A DNA stretch of 64,000 nucleotides, taken from positions 2,480,001 to 2,544,000 of the forward strand of contig NZ_CP031194.1 of the NCBI RefSeq assembly GCF_003344965.1. Direction: 5' to 3'. The number at the start of each line of letters is the position of its first letter. Positions within the stretch are counted from its first letter, which is position 1. The translations under genes and the position numbers were made by a program. The notes below the pieces were generated by a model. It worked only from the letters and a program-made list of their open reading frames with translations, searched no databases and was not told where the DNA came from. Positions 44,203 through 52,047 of the stretch are shown here, piece after piece. The DNA is from Streptomyces paludis (GTDB lineage: Bacteria; Actinomycetota; Actinomycetes; Streptomycetales; Streptomycetaceae).

Positions 44203-44996
44203 CACCCGTGCCCCGGACCACCGCGCCCCAGACCGGAGAGAACAGGCCCGACCGGCGCTCCCTCCATCAGCGGATCGCCGCCGATCTGCGCGACGAGATC
44301 ATGACCGGAGACCTCGCCCTGGGCGCTGACCTGCCGTCCACCACACGCCTCAAGGAGCGATTCGACGCCTCGAACGCCACCGTGCAGAAAGCGCTGCAAC
44401 TCCTCAAGGACGAACAGCTGGTCATCGGGCGCGCGGGCGCCGCCGTAACCGTGCGGGAGCATCGGCAGCTGACCGTACGGCCCGCCTCGTCCCTGGACGT
44501 CGCGGACCGCGGCAGGCCGTACCCATGGCTCGCGGAGACCGCGAAGCACGGCGGCACAGCCCGCACCAGACTGCTCGCCGTCGCCGAGACGGCGCCTCCC
44601 GCCGATGTGGCGGCGGCCCTCGGACTGCCGTCCGGCGGCACCGCACTCCTGCGCCACCAACTGCTGCTCCTCGACGAGCAGCCGGTCGAACTCGTCCACG
44701 CCTACTACCCACTGGACATCGCCCGTGGCACCGCCCTGATGGAACACCGCCGCATCCGGGGCGGAACCCCCGCCCTCCTGACCGAACTGGGCCACTCACC
44801 CCGCCTCGGCGTCGACCACGTCTCCGCCCGCGTCCCCACCCAGGAGCAGTACGAGGCGCTCCGCCTCCCCGGCGACCTGCCGGTCCTGCGCACACTGCGC
44901 GTCGTGTACGGGCCCGACGAGCGACCGGTCGAGGCCACGGTGATGGCGAAGGCAGGCCATCTGTACGAGCTGCGGTACGAGTTCACTCCCGCTTGA
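44199..44996 (+). CDS. GntR-family regulator with UTRA domain
   Basis: A 265-residue HutC-type regulator. The GntR winged helix is at about 20-85 (HQRIAADLRDEIMTGDLALGADLPSTTRLKERFDASNATVQKAL). The UTRA sensor follows (DVAAALGLPSGGTALLRHQLLLLDEQPVELVHAYYPLDIARGT). Its UTRA part resembles that of the gene immediately upstream, suggesting duplication. The target may be the divergent ATP-binding protein pair or the nucleotidyltransferase just downstream. Ligand unknown. Confidence 0.87.
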   Translation: MTPVPRTTAPQTGENRPDRRSLHQRIAADLRDEIMTGDLALGADLPSTTRLKERFDASNATVQKALQLLKDEQLVIGRAGAAVTVREHRQLTVRPASSLDVADRGRPYPWLAETAKHGGTARTRLLAVAETAPPADVAAALGLPSGGTALLRHQLLLLDEQPVELVHAYYPLDIARGTALMEHRRIRGGTPALLTELGHSPRLGVDHVSARVPTQEQYEALRLPGDLPVLRTLRVVYGPDERPVEATVMAKAGHLYELRYEFTPA

Positions 44997-45036
44997 GAAC
45001 CGCCCCGCGCATGCGCCGGCTGCCAGACTCCTCCGT

Positions 45037-45879
45037 ATGCGGCAGCTCATCGAGAACATGGCCCACCGCCTGGCCGAAGTCCCGGGTGTCGTCGGGGTGA
45101 TGCTCGGCGGGAGCCGGGCGCGTGGGGAACAGCGGGCGGATTCCGACTGGGATCTGGGGGTGTACTACCGGGACACGCCCGATCTCGGCGCGTTGCGCGC
45201 GCTGGCCGGGCCCGGGGTGGAGGTGGCCGGACCCGGGGGCTGGGGGCCGTGGGTGAACGGGGGCGCGTGGCTGCGGGTGGACGGCGTGGCGGTGGACTGG
45301 ATCCTGCGGGATCTGGACCGGGTCGAGCGGGTGTGGGCGGACTGCCGTGAGGGCCGGTACGAGGTGGGGACACAGCCGGGGCATCCGCTCGGGTTCTGGT
45401 CGCCGTGCTACGCGGGCGAGGTCGCGCTGGGGGACGTACTGGCGGACCCGAGCGGTGAGCTGACAGACCTCCGGCGCCGGACCACCGCCTACCCCGAGCC
45501 GCTGCGCGAAGCGTTGATGGCTGGCGCGTGGGAGGCGGAGTTCCTGGTCGCCGCCGCGATGAAGGGCGCGCACCGGTCGGACACCCTCTTCGTCTCGCTC
45601 TGCCTGTCCCGGGCCGTCGGCGTACTGGTGCAGAGCCTGTACGCCGAGGACCGACGCTGGTGCCTCAACGAAAAGGGCGCGCTGGCCGTCGCCGCGACCC
45701 TGCCGAGCGCACCGCCCGACTTCGGACCACGCGTCCGCCGTCTCCTGGGGGCACCCGGCGAGAGCGCCGAGGCGCTGACGGCGACGGTGGCGTCGGCGCG
45801 GGTGCTGACCGAGGAGACCCTCGCCACGCTGCGGAACCGCATCCGTCAGGAGAACCGGGCCAGCGGAATAAGGGGATGA
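45037..45879 (+). CDS. Minimal nucleotidyltransferase (aminoglycoside-transferase-like)
   Basis: A 280-residue protein with the polymerase-beta-fold motif GGSRARGEQRADSDWDLGVYY: GS followed by DxD, which holds the catalytic metal. The C-terminal half is helical. Similar proteins include streptomycin adenylyltransferase-like and DUF4037-type enzymes. Substrate unknown; resistance should not be assumed. It follows the GntR gene by 40 bp. Confidence 0.8.
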   Translation: MRQLIENMAHRLAEVPGVVGVMLGGSRARGEQRADSDWDLGVYYRDTPDLGALRALAGPGVEVAGPGGWGPWVNGGAWLRVDGVAVDWILRDLDRVERVWADCREGRYEVGTQPGHPLGFWSPCYAGEVALGDVLADPSGELTDLRRRTTAYPEPLREALMAGAWEAEFLVAAAMKGAHRSDTLFVSLCLSRAVGVLVQSLYAEDRRWCLNEKGALAVAATLPSAPPDFGPRVRRLLGAPGESAEALTATVASARVLTEETLATLRNRIRQENRASGIRG

Positions 45880-45940
45880 GGGGATGAGCAAGGAGATAAG
45901 GACATGACAGCCGGAGCCGGGCCGTCCGACAATCGGGGCT

Positions 45941-46747
45941 ATGACCTCAGAGCCTCGGCGCTTCGCCATCCGTGTCGTCGTGCCGACCGACCCCGGAAAC
46001 GAAGGCGTCGAGGTGCGTCCGCTGGCCGACGGTGAGGACATCGTGGAGCGGATGTTCGACGACGGGGCGGCCATGGACCCCCGGGAGCTGCTGTCGACCA
46101 CCGAGCCCCTCATCGCGGCGGAGGCTCCGCACGAGGTTCGGCTGGCTCAGGCGCGGTGTGCGGAGGGGTGCTGCGGCGCCCTCTACGTGACGATTCGACG
46201 CGAGAGTGACCACGTCGTCTGGGGGCCGTGGCGCAATCCCGCCGACGACGGCATGAACCTGCCGGAGCTTCGCTTCGACGCCGTCCAGTACCGGGCCGAG
46301 GTCGAGCGGGCGGTGGCGGATCGTGGGTGGGAGTGGCCCGCCCGTACCGTGGCTCGGCTGCTGGAGGCGGAACTCCTCGCCCGTACGGACTGGCTGACGC
46401 GCTGGGAGTGCGAACTGCAAGGCGTCTTCGCCTGGCCTGGGGACGGGAACGGGGATCGTGTCGTCCTCCGCCTTCTCCACCCGGGGCGCGCCGCCATCAC
46501 CGCCGAGCGCCCTTGGCTCCAGTTCCAGCTGAGGCTGGCCGTATCCCCCGGCGACGACCCGTCGGTTCAAGCGGCGCGGCTGGCCGATCAATTGACGGCC
46601 GCCGGCGACCCCCGCGCGGCGGCGGAGGTCTGCGGCGGCTCGGCCGACAACGCCGAGCAGCTCGGCTATCCATGGCTGCCCGGCTCGGAGAAGCCGGGCC
46701 GTCGGGCCCGCAGGCTGCCGTTCAGGGCGGGGCGGCGGCCGGAGTGA
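45941..46747 (+). CDS. Hypothetical protein with His/Cys motif
   Basis: A 268-residue soluble protein, family not recognised. A cysteine cluster (RCAEGCCGALYVTI) is near residue 75, and a Trp-rich central part follows (WGPWRNPADDG, WEWPARTVARLLEAEL). The C-terminal third resembles an immunity-protein or SMI1-like alpha/beta layout, but this is only an impression. The tail is basic. It is convergent with the 33-residue mini-gene. Confidence 0.6.
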   Translation: MTSEPRRFAIRVVVPTDPGNEGVEVRPLADGEDIVERMFDDGAAMDPRELLSTTEPLIAAEAPHEVRLAQARCAEGCCGALYVTIRRESDHVVWGPWRNPADDGMNLPELRFDAVQYRAEVERAVADRGWEWPARTVARLLEAELLARTDWLTRWECELQGVFAWPGDGNGDRVVLRLLHPGRAAITAERPWLQFQLRLAVSPGDDPSVQAARLADQLTAAGDPRAAAEVCGGSADNAEQLGYPWLPGSEKPGRRARRLPFRAGRRPE

Positions 46748-46768
46748 CCCCGCGGTGAAGTTCTTGGC

Positions 46769-46870
46769 TCAGCTGTTGCAGGTCGGGCACTTCTCCGAGC
46801 GCTGTGTGCCGTCGTAGTTGACCTTGACCCACCCCGAACCGCCGCAGGTGCCACAATTCGGATCAGCCAT
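46769..46870 (-). CDS. 33-residue Cys-rich mini-protein coupled to a methyltransferase
   Basis: A tiny gene, too short for routine calls. ATG 46870 to TGA 46769. It overlaps the last 8 bp of the methyltransferase gene (ATGGCTGA carries both the start and the other gene's stop), and AAAGGGAAGCG precedes it. The peptide has CxxC pairs at residues 6-9 and 28-31, a Gly-rich turn after the first pair and an Asp20-Gly21 step. The first half (CGTCGGSGW) resembles a DnaJ-type zinc knuckle, so it may simply bind zinc. It could also be a substrate of the isoaspartyl-methyltransferase-like neighbour. Confidence 0.6.
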   Translation of the reverse strand: MADPNCGTCGGSGWVKVNYDGTQRSEKCPTCNS

Positions 46871-48020
46871 GCTCGCTTCCCTTCGTAAAGCCCATCGTTT
46901 GAGCGGCGGATACGGTCGGATCGTCCAGCCATACGTACTGCCTTGACCGCGTCACGGTGAATCCGATGCGATCGAGCCCGGGGCTTCCCCTCTCCTTCCA
47001 GCCCCGGTACACCTCCTCGGCCTCGTCCCACAGATCGCGCGGCCCTGTCTGTGTGACCCGGCCGGCCTCCACCGTCGCGAGTGACGTCCCGGAGCTGAGC
47101 AGTCCCGCGTCCCCGGAGCCGGAACCCGAGCCGGAGCCGGAACTCCCGGTGGCGAAGGGGATGTCTCCCACCAGGTCACCGAGGAGCACCTCAAGCCCCG
47201 GTTCGGTGTGTGCGTGCAGCAGGGGGTCCGGGGCGGTGCGCAGTTTTCGGGTACGTGGCTCCGTGCGCTTCAGGCGGCTCACCGGTCGGCGCTGCGCGCG
47301 CAGCAGCATGAACGAGCACACCTCGTGGAAGCTCCCGGACGCGGTGCCGTTCTCGCCCACGGTGAGGCGCAGCAGTCGGGTGGCCGGTGCGTGCGGGAGG
47401 ACGATGACGCCGCCGGGGCGGGTCTGTTCCACCCAGCGGTACGGAATGTCCCGTACCCCGCAGGTGACATGGACCCCGTCGAACGTCGCGGCGGGGTCGG
47501 GTATCCCCGCCGTTCCATCGCCGACCACAAGGCGGGGCGCCATGCCGACGGACCGCAGATTCCGCTCCGCGACGGCGGCGAGAGCGGCGTCCACTTCGAC
47601 CGTCGTCACGTTCTTCTGGTCGCCGGTCACGTACGAGAGGAGCCCGGCGGTCCATCCCGTGCCCGTGCCGATTTCCAGGATCCGGTCGCCCTGCCCGGGC
47701 CCGAGCCGCCGGAGAAAGGCCGCGACGAGGGACGGGCTCGAAGCGGAGCACGTGGGTGCGAAGGTCTTCGCCGCGTTCTCGGCGGTGAGCGGGCTCTCCC
47801 CGTCGTCGAGTTGCGTATAGATCGCCGCATCCGACGAGACGGCCCGCCACCACACCTCGGGGTCGGCGTCCCGGTCGATCCAGCGCCCGCGCGTCGCGCC
47901 GGAACCGGCACCCGCGGGAGTGCCCGCGGCCCACGCCTGCCGAGGGATGAACGGATACCGGGGTACATGAATCAGCGCGTCCGCGAGATGAGCCGTACGC
48001 CGTGCCAACGCTTCCACCAC
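46863..48020 (-). CDS. PIMT-like O-methyltransferase with C-terminal extension
   Basis: A 385-residue protein; normal L-isoaspartyl methyltransferases have about 210. GTG start, with GGTAGGGGGGC upstream. Residues about 80-215 hold the PIMT core: SSPSLVAAFLRRLGPGQGDRILEIGTGTGWTAG (SAM site), VEVDAALAAVAERNL, then VTCGVRDIPYRWVEQTRPGG. Residues about 220-385 are an extension with a Gly-Ser run near 300. Stand-alone PIMT homologues of this type sit in several RiPP clusters and modify Asp residues; repair of damaged protein is the alternative role. It is coupled to the 33-residue gene. Confidence 0.85.
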   Translation of the reverse strand: MVEALARRTAHLADALIHVPRYPFIPRQAWAAGTPAGAGSGATRGRWIDRDADPEVWWRAVSSDAAIYTQLDDGESPLTAENAAKTFAPTCSASSPSLVAAFLRRLGPGQGDRILEIGTGTGWTAGLLSYVTGDQKNVTTVEVDAALAAVAERNLRSVGMAPRLVVGDGTAGIPDPAATFDGVHVTCGVRDIPYRWVEQTRPGGVIVLPHAPATRLLRLTVGENGTASGSFHEVCSFMLLRAQRRPVSRLKRTEPRTRKLRTAPDPLLHAHTEPGLEVLLGDLVGDIPFATGSSGSGSGSGSGDAGLLSSGTSLATVEAGRVTQTGPRDLWDEAEEVYRGWKERGSPGLDRIGFTVTRSRQYVWLDDPTVSAAQTMGFTKGSEHG

Positions 48021-48132
48021 GCCCCCCTACCGACAGCCCCTGTCGAGATCGCCGCACTCAGTCACTACACCCAGGCTGCCCACTACGGAGAGTATTCAAT
48101 CCACCACCCAGAGCGGCAGAGGTGGGCGACAA

Positions 48133-48168
48133 AGAAGGGGCCTTCCTCGTGTGAGGAAGGCCCCTTCT
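48133..48168 (-). terminator. Strong terminator after the tRNA-like RNA
   Basis: AGAAGGGGCCTTCCTC (48133-48148) pairs exactly with GAGGAAGGCCCCTTCT (48153-48168) with a 4-nt loop. On the minus strand it follows the CCA end of the tRNA-like sequence within 5 bp. Confidence 0.75.
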
Positions 48169-48172
48169 CGCA

Positions 48173-48250
48173 TGGAGCGCCCGGCAGGCCTTGCACCTAC
48201 ATTTCCCACCGGCAGGTGGGCGTCTTTCCTTGGACCACAGACGCGCGACT
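48173..48250 (-). ncRNA. tRNA-like RNA with variant T loop
   Basis: Read on the minus strand, the sequence ends in TCCA, then directly a terminator. Three arms can be drawn: GCGTCT/AGACGC around a 13-nt loop (D-like), CCCACC-TGCC-GGTGGG in the anticodon position, and GTAGG-TGCAAGG-CCTGC in the T position, where the usual TTC is TGC. The acceptor stem pairs poorly (only GCGC/GCGC) and the anticodon loop is short, so it is not a normal tRNA. It may be a degenerate tRNA gene or a distinct tRNA-like RNA. Confidence 0.4.
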
Positions 48251-48355
48251 TCGTTTGCGTGAACCGAAGTTACACCATGATCATACATGATGTGCGGGCG
48301 CTCAATGCCGCCCGGAAGCATGTCGTCCGCCTCGGCCCGGTGCGACACTTCCGCC

Positions 48356-48670
48356 ATGACGGAGACGGAGAAAGGCTCCGAACGGCCCTCCTTCGCCGAG
48401 GACTTGGCCGTCGCCGTACTGATCCCGCTGCTCGATCTGGCGGTCGTCCTTCTCGCCCTCTACACACCGCTCTGGGTGTTCGGCCCGAAGGGCCCGCTGC
48501 CTCTGCCCGTGGACGTCGTCTACACGCTGTTCCTGCTGATGGTGGTGTTCCTGGTGGTGGCCGCCGGGCGCAGTGTGTACGTGCTGTACCGGCGGCGGTG
48601 GCGGGTGGCCGGCACCGTACAGGTCCTCGTCCTTCTGGGGGTACCCCTGCTGCTGGCGCTCACCCGGTAG
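48356..48670 (+). CDS. Small three-helix membrane protein
   Basis: A 104-residue membrane protein. The ATG at 48356 (MTETEKGSE) is chosen over the longer frame from 48287. Three hydrophobic helices are seen (starting AVAVLIPLLDLAVVLLAL, VVYTLFLLMVVFLVVAA and VQVLVLLGVPLLLAL) with RRR between the second and third. The first helix contains an Asp, and Pro residues flank the helices. Function unknown. Confidence 0.65.
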   Translation: MTETEKGSERPSFAEDLAVAVLIPLLDLAVVLLALYTPLWVFGPKGPLPLPVDVVYTLFLLMVVFLVVAAGRSVYVLYRRRWRVAGTVQVLVLLGVPLLLALTR

Positions 48671-48681
48671 CACTCCCCCGG

Positions 48682-49632
48682 TCACCCCTTCCGTCGGCGC
48701 GCCTCGATCATCGCCTCCTTGAGCGCCCATCCGTCCGCCACCGGACCCACGTGCCCCAGCTTGTCGGGATTGACCACCGAGTGGATCGCCCGGATCCGGC
48801 CGTCGCCCACATCGAGCGCCATGGTGCCGATGACCTTGCCGTCCCGGTCGCGGATGAGTACGCCCGGCAGGCCGTTCACCTCGCGCGCGCCCAGCGTCAC
48901 ATCGATCAGCGCGAGCTGCGGCAGGTACGCGGCGAGCAGCCGGGCCACCTTGTCGGCGCCGACGATGTTCCGGGCCAGCTGCGGCGCCTTGCCGCCGCCG
49001 TCCCCGACCAGCTGGACATCGGCGGCGAGCAGCTCCCGCAGACCGTCGACGTCGCCCTCCCTGAGCGCGTCGAAGAACCGTGCCGCCAGCTCCTCGCGCT
49101 CCCGCCGGTCCGCGTCGAACCGGGGGCGCCCCGCCTCCATATGGCCCCGCGCCCGTACCGCGAGCTGCCGGCAAGCCGCCTCCGAGCGCCCCACGGCCGG
49201 GGCGATCTCGGGGAAGCCGAACCCGAACACCTCCCGCAGCACGAAAACCGCCCGTTCGAGCGGACTGAGCCGCTCCAGCAGCAACAGCGCCGCCATCGAC
49301 AGCGAGTCCGCCAGCTCCGCCGAGCGCGCCGGGTCCTCGTAGGGGTCGGTGAGCAGCGGCTCGGGCAGCCACTGCCCGACGTACCGCTCCCGCCGTACGC
49401 GGGCCGAGCGCAGTACGTCGATCGAGATCCGGGTGACCACGGCCGAGAGGAACGCCTTGGCCGACGCGGGACGGGTCGGGTACGTCTCGTAGCGCAGCCA
49501 GCTCTCCTGGACCGCGTCCTCGGCCTCGCTCACGCTGCCGAGGATCCGGTAGGCGATCGAGAACAACAGCGGCCGCAGCTCCTCGAACTCCTCGGTCCGA
49601 GTGGTCTGGGTGGCCCCGTTCTCCCGCGTCAT
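48682..49632 (-). CDS. ECF sigma factor of the ECF41/SigJ type
   Basis: A 316-residue sigma factor with a built-in regulatory domain. Regions 2 and 4 (LFSIAYRILGSVSEAEDAVQESWLRY, LSPLERAVFVLREVFGFGFPEIAPAVGRSEAACRQLAVRAR) are followed by a SnoaL-like domain of about 110 residues (LRELLAADVQLVGDGGGKAP) ending with NPDKL, the motif that in ECF41 members controls activity. There is no separate anti-sigma gene beside it, as expected for this group. Confidence 0.88.
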   Translation of the reverse strand: MTRENGATQTTRTEEFEELRPLLFSIAYRILGSVSEAEDAVQESWLRYETYPTRPASAKAFLSAVVTRISIDVLRSARVRRERYVGQWLPEPLLTDPYEDPARSAELADSLSMAALLLLERLSPLERAVFVLREVFGFGFPEIAPAVGRSEAACRQLAVRARGHMEAGRPRFDADRREREELAARFFDALREGDVDGLRELLAADVQLVGDGGGKAPQLARNIVGADKVARLLAAYLPQLALIDVTLGAREVNGLPGVLIRDRDGKVIGTMALDVGDGRIRAIHSVVNPDKLGHVGPVADGWALKEAMIEARRRKG

Positions 49633-49717
49633 CGCGACTCCTCCCTGAAGATGCTGTCCTCAGGACACGGGACGAGACAGCCCCTCCGTCCGTGACATGC
49701 CCGGACGTTACGGAGCG

Positions 49718-50128
49718 CTACGCCTTGGCGACCTGCTGGATCCGCACCATGTTGCCCGAGGGGTCACGGAACGCACAGTCCCTCGGGCCCCAGGGCTGGT
49801 CGGCCGGCTCCTGGAGCACCTCGGCGCCCGATGCCCGTACCCGCTCGAAGAGCGCGTCCAGGTCGTCGGTGCTGAAGCCGACGTTCTGAAGGGCACCTTT
49901 GGTGACCAGCTCCTGGAGCCTGTCGCCGTCGGCCTGGGAACGGCCACCGTGCGGCTGCGAGAGCACGATCTCCAGGCCGGGCTGAGTGGGGCTGCCGAGG
50001 GTGACCCAGCGGAATCCGCCGGAAGCGACGTCGTTGCGGACTTCGAGGCCGAGTGCGTCGCGGTAGAAGCCGATCGACTCATCCGGGTCGTTTACGGTGA
50101 TATGCGCATACTTGAGTGCGATGTTCAT
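49718..50128 (-). CDS. VOC-family (glyoxalase/bleomycin-resistance-like) protein
   Basis: A 136-residue vicinal-oxygen-chelate protein. It has one betaalphabetabetabeta repeat in each half, with metal-ligand-like His (KYAHITVND), Gln/Glu positions (GLEIVLSQPHGG) and the C-terminal FRDPSGNMVRI. Start at the ATG at 50128. It follows the AraC gene by 10 bp and is probably its target. Substrate unknown. Confidence 0.87.
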   Translation of the reverse strand: MNIALKYAHITVNDPDESIGFYRDALGLEVRNDVASGGFRWVTLGSPTQPGLEIVLSQPHGGRSQADGDRLQELVTKGALQNVGFSTDDLDALFERVRASGAEVLQEPADQPWGPRDCAFRDPSGNMVRIQQVAKA

Positions 50129-50138
50129 GCCGCCCACG

Positions 50139-50630
50139 TTAGGCGGCGGCCGTGCGGCCCGCTTCTTGAATCCTGCTCGACGAATTCGACGGGTTCGACG
50201 GGTTCGACGGGTTCACCGAGGACCCACCCCCCGGCTTCCTCGTCGGGCGCGTCTGCGTCTTCGCCACGCACGGCGGCATCGCCACCACCGCCGAGTGCTC
50301 CCGGCGGCGGTACGCGCTCGGTGTCTCCCCCACCAGCTCGCTGAAGCGCGAGCTGAACGAGCCGAGCGACGTACAGCCCACCGCCATACACGCGTCCGTC
50401 ACGCTCATCCCCCCGCGCAGCAGCGCCATCGCCCGCTCTATCCGGCGGGTCATGAGGTAGCTGTACGGCGTCTCCCCGTACGCCGCCCGGAAGCGTCGCG
50501 AGAAGTGCGCCGGCGACATGAGCGCGCGGCGCGCCATCGCGGGCACATCGAGCGGACGCGCGTACTCGCGGTCGATCAGATCCCGCGCCCGGCGCAGGTG
50601 CGCGAGATTGGCAAGCTCTTCCGGGGTCAT
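50139..50630 (-). CDS. AraC-family regulator with repeat-encoded tail
   Basis: A 163-residue AraC/XylS regulator that is essentially the DNA-binding domain: two helix-turn-helix units (DVPAMARRALMSPAHFSRRFRAAYG and MSVTDACMAVGCTSLGSFSSRFSELVG) with the PSAYRRR end. No sensor domain. After residue 115 the sequence turns to a low-complexity tail, with NPS repeated because of 9-bp tandem repeats (GACGGGTTC at about 50183-50215). It lies just upstream of the VOC gene. Confidence 0.87.
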   Translation of the reverse strand: MTPEELANLAHLRRARDLIDREYARPLDVPAMARRALMSPAHFSRRFRAAYGETPYSYLMTRRIERAMALLRGGMSVTDACMAVGCTSLGSFSSRFSELVGETPSAYRRREHSAVVAMPPCVAKTQTRPTRKPGGGSSVNPSNPSNPSNSSSRIQEAGRTAAA

Positions 50631-50757
50631 GAATCGAAGCTACCACCGCCCACTGACATCACCCCTGACCTGCATGAACAGCAAAACAACGGTGCCCGCT
50701 CGCCTTCCCCGGAGGGAGACGAACGGGCACCGCCGGCAAGACCGAGGACCAACCGCC

Positions 50758-52047
50758 TCAGCGGCGTCTGCGCGCCCCCGTGCCCGCCCCATCCTTCGCC
50801 GCGTCCCTTGCCGCATCCTTCGCCGCGCCGTTCGGCCACCACCTGGGCCGCCGTTTCGCCGCCACGTCCTCCACCCATCCCATCGCCAGGATCGCCAGCC
50901 CGATCAGCGGCCAGACCAGCACCAGCGGCAGCACGTCGTACGAGGCGTTCAGCTCCGAGGAGTACGCGTCGATGCCGGGGATGTTCCAGAGCTGGTCGAT
51001 GAGCGGGAACGTCGCCAGGATCATCAGGTTGTGCCAGAGGTAGATCGTCACGGCCCGGTTGTTGGCGAGCGTGACCACCGAGTCGAACTGCGCCAGCCTC
51101 CCCGGCAGTTCCTTCCAGGACGGTGAGTACTGGAGCAGGATCGCGCAGAAGCCCAGCGACCAGGCCGCCTGGGCCAGCGGGATCTCGTCGAAGTTCCAGC
51201 CCTCGTCGGTGAGATGCCCGGCCGCCCACCACAGGGCGAAGGCCATCAGGAAGAAGGACAGCGAGACGGTGAGATAGCGCGGCACCTTCTGGAACAGGCC
51301 GTCGTTGTGGGCGAAGCCGAGCACCCAGCACGCGCCGTAGATCGCGAAGTCGATGACGATCTGCCCGGCCTCACCGGGGATGGTCACCAGCTCGCTGCTG
51401 ACGATCGCCGTCAGCACGACCGGGAAGAGCAGCGTCACCCACGGCAGCCGGCGGAACGCCCGCAGCAGCAGCGGCGACAGCAGGACGAACCACAGATACG
51501 CGCGGATGTACCAGAGCGGCCCGGCGACATCCTCCGCCCAGGTCGTGTCCAGATACGCGCTGCTGCCGTCGCCGCTCTCCTCCGGATACGGCGGGGCGCC
51601 CAGCGGGAGGAAGTAGTTGGCCAGTTTGAGGAACCACCAGACCCCCTCCTCCCGTACCGGCTTCCAGCCCATCACGAACATCAGCGGCACGGTGAGCACC
51701 GCGAACGCCCACATCGGCGGCAGCAGCCGGCGGAGCCGGCTCCGTACGACGCTCCAGGGGGTACGCCGCGACAGCGACCGCGCCATCAGCGACCCGGCCA
51801 GCGCGAACATGACGCCCATGGACGGGAAGAGGATCGTCAGCCAGGCCCAGCCGAAGATATGGAAGACGACGACACGGACCAGCGCGATGGCGCGCAGCAG
51901 GTCCAGATAACGGTCCCGGCCGCCGCCACCACCGGAGGAGGGCTTCTCAGCGGCCTCCGCCACGACGGCCGCATCCGCCGTATCGACCGGAACAGGCGGA
52001 ACAGCCGGAACAGCCGGAACAGAAGGAGACGGTCCAACGCCGCTCAT
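50758..52047 (-). CDS. Acyltransferase-3 family membrane protein of the mat operon
   Basis: A 429-residue O-acyltransferase-like membrane protein. The ATG at 52047 overlaps the matB-like stop (ATGA) and has GGAGG at good spacing. After a Pro/Ala-rich tail, the domain begins RYLDLLRAIALVRVVVFHIFGWAW, the His marking the active site of the family. About ten helices follow, then a basic C-terminus. In the operon it could O-acetylate or otherwise acylate the polymer made by the upstream synthase; this is inference from context. Confidence 0.85.
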   Translation of the reverse strand: MSGVGPSPSVPAVPAVPPVPVDTADAAVVAEAAEKPSSGGGGGRDRYLDLLRAIALVRVVVFHIFGWAWLTILFPSMGVMFALAGSLMARSLSRRTPWSVVRSRLRRLLPPMWAFAVLTVPLMFVMGWKPVREEGVWWFLKLANYFLPLGAPPYPEESGDGSSAYLDTTWAEDVAGPLWYIRAYLWFVLLSPLLLRAFRRLPWVTLLFPVVLTAIVSSELVTIPGEAGQIVIDFAIYGACWVLGFAHNDGLFQKVPRYLTVSLSFFLMAFALWWAAGHLTDEGWNFDEIPLAQAAWSLGFCAILLQYSPSWKELPGRLAQFDSVVTLANNRAVTIYLWHNLMILATFPLIDQLWNIPGIDAYSSELNASYDVLPLVLVWPLIGLAILAMGWVEDVAAKRRPRWWPNGAAKDAARDAAKDGAGTGARRRR

